Positions 16,200 to 22,116 of a stretch of 22,116 bases of DNA are shown in pieces. Below the pieces are notes generated by a model. The model was not told the DNA's origin and did no database searches. It saw nothing but the letters and a program-made list of their open reading frames with translations. Position numbers and translations under genes: made by a program. Origin of the DNA: Conidiobolus incongruus B7586 (Eukaryota; Entomophthoromycota; Entomophthoromycetes; Entomophthorales; Conidiobolaceae); contig JNEM01009173.1 of assembly GCA_000697335.1 (NCBI GenBank), forward strand, positions 1-22,116, in the 5' to 3' direction. Position 1 is the first letter of the stretch; each line of letters opens with the position of its first letter.

Positions 16200-18177
16200 T
16201 AAAATAGTTTTCACCTTATTTGGTTCATTGATGGTTACTCATATTTTCAAATCTGATCATTAGTCTGAAATAATCTAACGGCTGATTTCATAAATAACTA
16301 ATAATTTTAAAATATGATATTTATATGGCACAAGCGACACACTTTTGTCTAGTTAATTAATATATTTGATTCATTCTTAGAAAAGAATTACCTCATTTTC
16401 AACCAAAAAGATTTATTCGTTATTCACTATAAGTGCATGATAAAATTTATTATATCAAGCATATGCTTGTAACTCTGCTACATCATCTGTGACTTTGAAA
16501 ATATCATTATTTGTGAACCAACAGTAAAATCATTTTAATACGGAAATAATCGGGAAAAGGAACGCTGGATACATAATTATTTATAACCACCCAATATATG
16601 AGAAATTGATATATTTATGTTAATAGAGTCTAATATAATTAGTATTAAATATGATGGAAAGCTAAAAATGGTATAATTGGGCCTGAAAAACTGCTTACTC
16701 CATTTTTATAACTGCTCTGATTCATATTATTATTATCATTCCAATTTACATTGTGGCTTATTATTAACGAAAATTAAAGCTAAAAGGACTAATTATCAGA
16801 CAATATATGTATCACGAAATTATCATAAATAAAGAGTAAAATTTGCTATAATAATAATTACTAATTCTCAAGTATAGTTTTTTAAATTTTAAATCACTAT
16901 CACACTCAGCTTTACATTAAATCAATATTCCAGTAATAAAGATGAACAGAAAAAAATGAGTATTTCAAGGTTCTTTTTAATAACTTATTATGGATAAATT
17001 CATCCTGATTGAAATATTAATTTTGAAAATAAAAATTCGTTACTAATTAATTACCATCACAATACGAATATTTAACGGATCATTACTGAGAATTGGTTTA
17101 ACATTAAATATGAAATGGTGTCTGTATGAATTTGAATGTTTTGACGATATATCAGCATATGATAATGTTTGAAAAATGTAAAGAATTGATGATATATTAT
17201 CATCTGATTATGAAATAAAATACATTGCAAAAAAATCGTAATCAAGTATCAACAAAAAATATATATTATTTGAATATAATCTCATATATAAATATAGTTT
17301 GCAATAATTAATAAAAATCTTATTTTAAATCTATTATATAAATATTAAAAGAAATTAATTTATTTTCTATTAAATAATTATTCATTTATAATACAAAATC
17401 CACAGATCAAATAGAGATGTATACCCAGAAATATCTTGACAATAGTAAAATATTAATGATACGCATCATTATTAGACAATTATTATTTATTGGACCAATA
17501 TTTGAACTACATATTAAATAACATGATTTTCCAAATAATTTGAATTGAATGGATTAAATAGCTCAATAAATTTTCCCACAATTAGTATATTAATCCATTT
17601 TATGTAAATTGAGTAAATAATACATTATAAGATTAAGAATGCTATATTGAGGTTAAATATCTAAAAATAAAAATATTCGAATTACAGATTTCTTTCAAAA
17701 TAACATATGCTTAATTTAGTTTACAACAATATTCATCAGGATTCTATAATATATTTGGAAATGGTATTATTTTCAAAGTCCCCAATACGATATTATTCAA
17801 GATATATCAAAATAAATAAAGTTATACATTTCACAGTGTTGACGAAATTTAAAAAGATATCTTTTATGACATGGGGTCCCTATTTTATCAAACAATTGAT
17901 ATATTATCAATGTGAAAATATATAAAATTAAATTAACTTTTCATTTATAAAATTTAGGTTTTTGTATAATACAATTATATGATAATATTCTCATAACTGA
18001 CTATATATCTTTAGTTATTTTAATGATCATAAATATCCTGATTATATGAAAAAAATAATTAATACTGAAATCAATATGAGTAATGTTATGACAAATGAAA
18101 AATTTTAAACATCTATATTCTAAAGCTATATAATAGTTAATAAAACATATTTTAATCAAATGAAGCAATATTTTTTG
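16200..18177. other. intergenic spacer upstream of GAPDH and downstream of EDC3
   Basis: Both neighbouring genes are on the minus strand, so this holds the distal GAPDH promoter and the EDC3 3' end. I see no gene. A 72-codon frame at 17707-17925 has a composition typical of AT-rich noncoding DNA. ACTTTGAA octamers lie at 16492 (+) and 17772 (-). Confidence 0.6.
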
Positions 18178-20862
18178 TTACAAAAATTCGAGAGATTGAA
18201 CAAATTCATGTCCAAATGGAGGTTTCCAACCTTTAACACCAGCTTGCTTCCAGACGCAGTGAGGTAAACCCATGTCCGCGAGGAAGACTTCTCCGGATGT
18301 ATTTCGATCCTTAAGTCCTTCTTTAGTAGCCCCAAGGCAAAGAGTCCACTTAGGACGGATAGTGGTTGTAGTAGGACTAAAACCAGTACCAGCTAAATAT
18401 GTATTAGAGAAGGAAAAAAGTCATGAGTAATGAAAAGATATACCCGCAGTATTACAAGCACCACTTGCGAGCTCAAGAGATAAAACGGGAGCTTTATTTG
18501 CATTTGCCCAGTCAATAAGGTCGGCAATTAAAACGCGTTCGTGATCAACCGTTACTTCATGTAACATGAATTCGTAGCCTAAAAGCCCATCCAAAATAAT
18601 ATCAACAGGAGATACTAAATGATTAGGTAAATCTATATACGTGATTTAGTTAAATAATTATGTGTAAAATAAGATCAACATACCTGCGATTGAATTTAAT
18701 TCCTTTACTCCATAAGTTGAGAGTTGAGCTTGTTGGTGAGCAACAGACTAAAAACATTTGATTTAATATTGTTATAAAAATGAAATTATAAATTTAGGCA
18801 TAAAAAGAAATATATAAGTCCAATTTATATAAATTTTTACCTCAATCATTTCCTCATGTTTACAAGCAATGAATGCCATCACACTGACACCGTGATTAGC
18901 CATATGCTTAGCAGCACACAAACTAAAAGCACCAGTGCTATTGTTACCGGCTAATACAACCATTACAGGGCAGCTATTATGATTATCAGGGTTTAATCTT
19001 CGGGCACCACCTAAAATACGTTCAATTATATTTGATAATTTGCATTGAATTTTAGTATTACCAATTGCTTTGAGTAACATAATTGATATACTAAAGCCAC
19101 CATTTTCAATGAGTTGCTTTTCTGAAATCCCCATTTCATAAACTATTATATAAAATAAAATTAGATTTTAATACAAAATGGTTTTAAAATTAAACTTGCC
19201 TGCAAGTCGCATTGCCTCTAACATCTGTTCCTTACTAACCAAAGGACAAGAAACTCCAGTGACAGTTTTGAGCTTAGAGTTGGAAATCTTAAGATCATTT
19301 AGCTCTGGCTGAAGTATGTCGTCATCGGAGTAATCCCCAGGAGCTTTTTCTCTCTCATCAAGGGAGAGTACATTTTCATCTGGACGAAGTTTAACAAGAC
19401 GTTGATAATCATCATGAAAATGAGAATCCTTCATGGATACAAACGAAGATTGTTGACCCTTTTTATTGATATCGACTAATAGAGTGCCAGGTGCAGTTGT
19501 ATCATTTGCCTAGATATTTTGATAAGAGATTGTTGAAATATTTTAATTATTTAAATAAATGCCTTGATTTCTTCCAAAACTTTTTTCTTATCAAATAAAA
19601 GTAAATTAGATTGAAAGTCAAAATCCTCTTTATATTCAGAAACATCATCAGAGGCCCATTCGGATCCATAGCCGAATGATCGGTGCTTAGAGTGATGATT
19701 TTTTTGACGATTTTTTCGGAATCCAGACTAAATACCGATAAATAACAAATAAAATAATATCTGAGTATATCTACCTTATTTTTATATTTAGATCTATTAT
19801 CGTTGCTCATGTAATCTGAGTCGTTATTGTCAGAAATAATATTTTTATCATTGTTGTGTTTGTTTCTTCTATTATTATGTTGATTGGAAGGGTGAAGATA
19901 GTTGTCATTTTGATGATAATAACCGGTTGACTGATTTGAATAGCCATTTTCATGATTTATATAGCTTCTAGGCTGTTGATATAAATTTTGACTTTGTTTT
20001 AATTGTTTTTTCTGATATGTGTAGTCATATCCAAGGCTCTGCTTCAAAGTTATGTCTTCTTGGTCTGAAGGATCTTCGCACGACAGCGTTTGATTATATA
20101 GTTCTTGATCCTAAAACATTATTTAGTACTATTACATGATCGTCTAGATTTGTAACTTACATCAAAATTTAAATCAAGAGATGGGTGATACCTTAAAAAT
20201 AAAGTTAATCAAGTCATCAAATAGGTGAATCATGTAATATTTACTGCTTGCCATAGTTAGGTTTATTTATCTAAAGATGACATATTAGTAATATTATTTG
20301 AAATATATATTAAAAATTTAAAACATTAATAATATAATTTTTGGGGATTTAGTTATAATAATAGACATAATTTGTAAATTAGTTTTCACTTATATTAATA
20401 ATAACAATTACCTTTTTAGAGTCATTTGTATTATAACCAACGTAACTGCCATCTAAATTTTGATAAGCTCTTGCTTGTGATGCATTTTTATTGTGAGAAA
20501 ACTTAGGTTGAGACTTTATGATTGGTTTTGATTCAGGGACTTTAGGATGAGGCTCAATATTGGAATGTAAAGGTACAGAAGTGTGGGATTCAGAACTAAA
20601 TTCTAAATTAATAATTTTGTCCCCAGGGACAGTACAAGTACTAGCGTTAAAAGACTGTCCGTTTTGGTATGCAGTCACTAAGTTTAAAGTAAAATATAAC
20701 AGTAAATAAAAATATTTTTATGAGCTTTTTAATTTTTTTTGTTTTACCATTAGTCATTTTCATTGTTTTTGTATTAATATCAATATGTTGAACAATTCCT
20801 TTCATTTTTAAACCATCTTTGAGTTGTAATTCAACCCAAGAGCCAATAAACTGTTCAGTCAT
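18178..20862 (-). CDS. EDC3: Edc3, enhancer of mRNA decapping (Lsm, FDF and YjeF_N domains)
   Basis: Eleven exons in coding order: 20862-20748, 20677-20412, 20270-20245, 20191-20161, 20110-19775, 19727-19563, 19509-19200, 19142-18841, 18747-18684, 18632-18444 and 18392-18178, giving 672 aa. Edc3 is a P-body scaffold that activates Dcp2 and binds the Dhh1/DDX6 helicase. Residues 1-55 form the divergent Lsm domain (FIGSWVELQLKDGLKMKG). A polar, Asn-rich linker spans about 150-258. The FDF motif is at 294-296 in EDFDFQSNLLLFDKKKVLEE. A YjeF_N Rossmann domain runs from about 400 to the end (VYEMGISEKQLIENGG; AGNNSTGAF; DIILDGLLGYEF; FLADMGLPH). The YjeF_N motifs are degenerate against the epimerases, as is usual in Edc3. 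Introns 6 and 7 start with GC, and exons 3 and 4 are tiny; exon 3 is the least certain, but it is needed to keep frame. Confidence 0.92.
19143..19199 (-). other. EDC3: GC-AG intron 7 of EDC3
   Basis: The 57-nt intron begins G|GCAAGT, the classic GC donor, and ends TAATAG. Only this donor joins RLA to VYEMGISEKQL in frame and restores the conserved YjeF_N start. The nearby GT (19195-19194) is in the wrong phase and would meet a TGA just after the acceptor. Confidence 0.85.
19510..19562 (-). other. EDC3: GC-AG intron 6 of EDC3
   Basis: This 53-nt intron begins AAG|GCATTT and ends ATCTAG. No GT exists between the conserved KKKVLEEIK and the acceptor. Reading through meets a TAA within four codons. 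Splicing here gives VLEEIK-ANDTTAP, which fits the Edc3 FDF region. Confidence 0.75.
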
Positions 20863-21511
20863 TTTGTTCGAACACACTCTAAATTATTTACAAAATGATA
20901 AAAATATATAATATTAAATGCTATAAATTTATAATTGAACGAAATTAATTTATAATAATCAGTATTAAGATTAATATAAAAATCAAATATGATTAAAAAA
21001 TTAATCATGCAGTATCTAAGTGATATTTTAAATGAATTATATTTTGACTTGATGGGGAATATGGGATAAATTTTCACAATTATATACCAAATACGCTTCA
21101 CTAATAATAAATTAGTCTTTTCATTATAATTATACTATCTTGATAAGTTATACATTTTTTATTAATGTTTTAATTGCTATTAATTGATGTTTTTATTCCA
21201 CATCTATTAATCATTCGTTATCCAAAATATAAAAGGTTTATAACTGAAGGCTCATGTTTCTCAATAAAATGAGTTTTGGGTTAAACCAATTTAATTGGTT
21301 TGTTAATTAATACTAATACTTCAACAAATATCAACACGTTTAAATATAAATATGAGCTAAATAATACTTGATATGAATGGAAATATAAGATTTCTAGCAT
21401 TTCTTTAAACATTTCATTCTATAAGTTGTATTGGGTGCTGTTATTAATTGAACAAACTCAGTGAATTTTTCTTGAGTAAAATTATATTGAAAATTTAATA
21501 TTTTATCATAT
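20863..21511. other. spacer between EDC3 and the retroelement
   Basis: This holds the EDC3 promoter, since that gene reads away to the left. The sequence is AT-rich and I recognise no discrete motif. An 80-codon frame at 20859-21101 (-) looks like chance. The spacer ends at the left edge of the LTR, where ATAT (21508-21511) repeats the flank seen beside the solo LTR. Confidence 0.55.
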
Positions 21512-21847
21512 TGTCACGAGTCAGGTGACTCTCCTCCCACGTAATATGCTTACTTCAACTGAATATAAGGGTCATTCCCCCCCTCATGTGACCAACCACT
21601 TCAACCCTATCCTTTAATCAGCTAATGATACAACCCTCCAGAAAACTCCAGAAACCTACTACTCTATGCACTATATATAGAACCCAGAAACAGAGCTATA
21701 CTAGAAGAGAAGGAGTTCGATCTGGGTCCTCCCAGCTATTTGGCTTAAACCAATAAACCCCCTATCTCCCTAACCTTTACCTGGAATTCCCTAGATCTCT
21801 CCCTTTTGCTTATACTATTCCGGACACGGCTTTCCCAAGACGTGTTA
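21512..21847 (+). repeat. 5' LTR of the retrotransposon
   Basis: It ends in imperfect inverted repeats (TGTCACG against CGTGTTA) and matches the solo LTR at 5032-5364. Similarity is high from about 21714 to the end and weak before that. GTCAC...GTGAC near the left end and the hairpin CTGGG-TCCT-CCCAG at 21722-21735 are present in both copies. Confidence 0.87.
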
Positions 21848-21850
21848 ATT

Positions 21851-21868
21851 TGGTGGAGAATCTATACC
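21851..21868 (+). other. putative primer-binding site
   Basis: TGGTGGAGAATC begins three bases after the LTR end. TGG is the expected complement of a tRNA CCA end. I could not assign it to a tRNA; the sequence beyond about 12 bases does not look like the complement of a T-arm. Confidence 0.5.
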
Positions 21869-22020
21869 CCCATCCCCCGTTCGCCGAAGATCACGCCGTT
21901 CAAATATTAATCAATAAGAGCATAATTCCAAAAAATATATATTCGTTAAGAAGATATCAATACGTTTAAGAATAATTTTACCAAAAGCATTGAATACCAC
22001 TCTCAATATAACAACCCAAA

Positions 22021-22116
22021 ATGAACGAAGAAACTAAGTATTACAACATCAATATGGATAATCGTCACCAAGAAGATAATATGATGAATAACAAAGAATG
22101 CGAACCACAAAACGAT
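22021..22116 (+). CDS. start of a gag-like frame, cut by the window end
   Basis: An ATG about 170 bases after the LTR opens 32 codons that continue past the end of the window. The visible peptide is very polar, rich in Asn, Glu, Asp and Gln, and begins MNEETKYYNINMDN. The position after the leader of an LTR element suggests gag, but no gag domain can be recognised in so short a piece. Confidence 0.5.
   Translation, partial: MNEETKYYNINMDNRHQEDNMMNNKECEPQND

Larger units (their letters stand above)
21512..22116 (+). mobile_element. left end of an LTR retrotransposon, running off the window
   Basis: A 336-bp LTR (21512-21847, TGTCACG to CGTGTTA) is followed by a primer-binding-like region, a leader of about 170 bases and the start of an open frame. 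The LTR has a TATA box (TATATATAG near 21672-21680) and a conserved AATAAA further on, so U3, R and U5 can be roughly placed. Only one LTR and no pol region are in view, so whether it is Ty3/gypsy or Ty1/copia, its age, and whether it is whole cannot be judged from this window. Confidence 0.85.

Noticed and set aside
17707-17925. 72-codon open frame on the plus strand
   Set aside because: It is rich in Ile, Lys, Tyr and Asn as noncoding AT-rich DNA would give. It has no domain and no sign of splicing to a larger gene.
19194-19195. GT donor for EDC3 intron 7
   Set aside because: It has the wrong phase for the acceptor and would hit a stop. The GC donor at 19199 restores conserved sequence.
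20859-21101. 80-codon open frame upstream of EDC3, minus strand
   Set aside because: It overlaps the EDC3 start in another frame, has low-complexity composition and no domain.

Overview
The window looks like nuclear DNA from an AT-rich, early-diverging fungus. The coding genes carry many short spliceosomal introns of about 47-141 nt, often with TTAAC, CTAAC or CTAAT near the 3' end as a likely branch point. They encode eukaryotic, fungal-type proteins: a DHA2-class MFS exporter, an MRCK/citron-class AGC kinase, cytosolic GAPDH and the decapping factor Edc3. The very AT-rich spacers and LTR elements would fit Entomophthoromycotina, Kickxellomycotina or Glomeromycotina. The species is not decided by anything I can see. 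No bacterial operon, CRISPR array, rRNA or tRNA gene was recognised.

Layout: 1-2244 AT-rich spacer; 2245-3861 (+) intronless MFS transporter; 3862-5031 spacer; 5032-5364 solo LTR; 5365-8148 spacer; 8149-11612 (+) nine-exon MRCK-like kinase (997 aa when spliced); 11613-15043 AT-rich spacer; 15044-16051 (-) intronless GAPDH; 16052-18177 GAPDH promoter and spacer; 18178-20862 (-) eleven-exon EDC3 (672 aa when spliced); 20863-21511 spacer; 21512 to the window end (+) the left end of an LTR retrotransposon (LTR, primer-binding region, leader, start of a gag-like frame).

The genes do not form a pathway. They are separately promoted genes: glycolysis (GAPDH), mRNA turnover (Edc3), probable Rho/Cdc42-type cytoskeletal signalling (the kinase) and export (MFS). 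I found no convincing new multi-gene system. The most useful observations are the full splice models of the kinase and EDC3, two GC-AG introns side by side in EDC3, a kinase of animal MRCK type with a different C-terminus, a paired CRE-like site with a CCAAT box in the GAPDH promoter, and two LTRs of one family whose promoter halves have diverged while the downstream halves are conserved.
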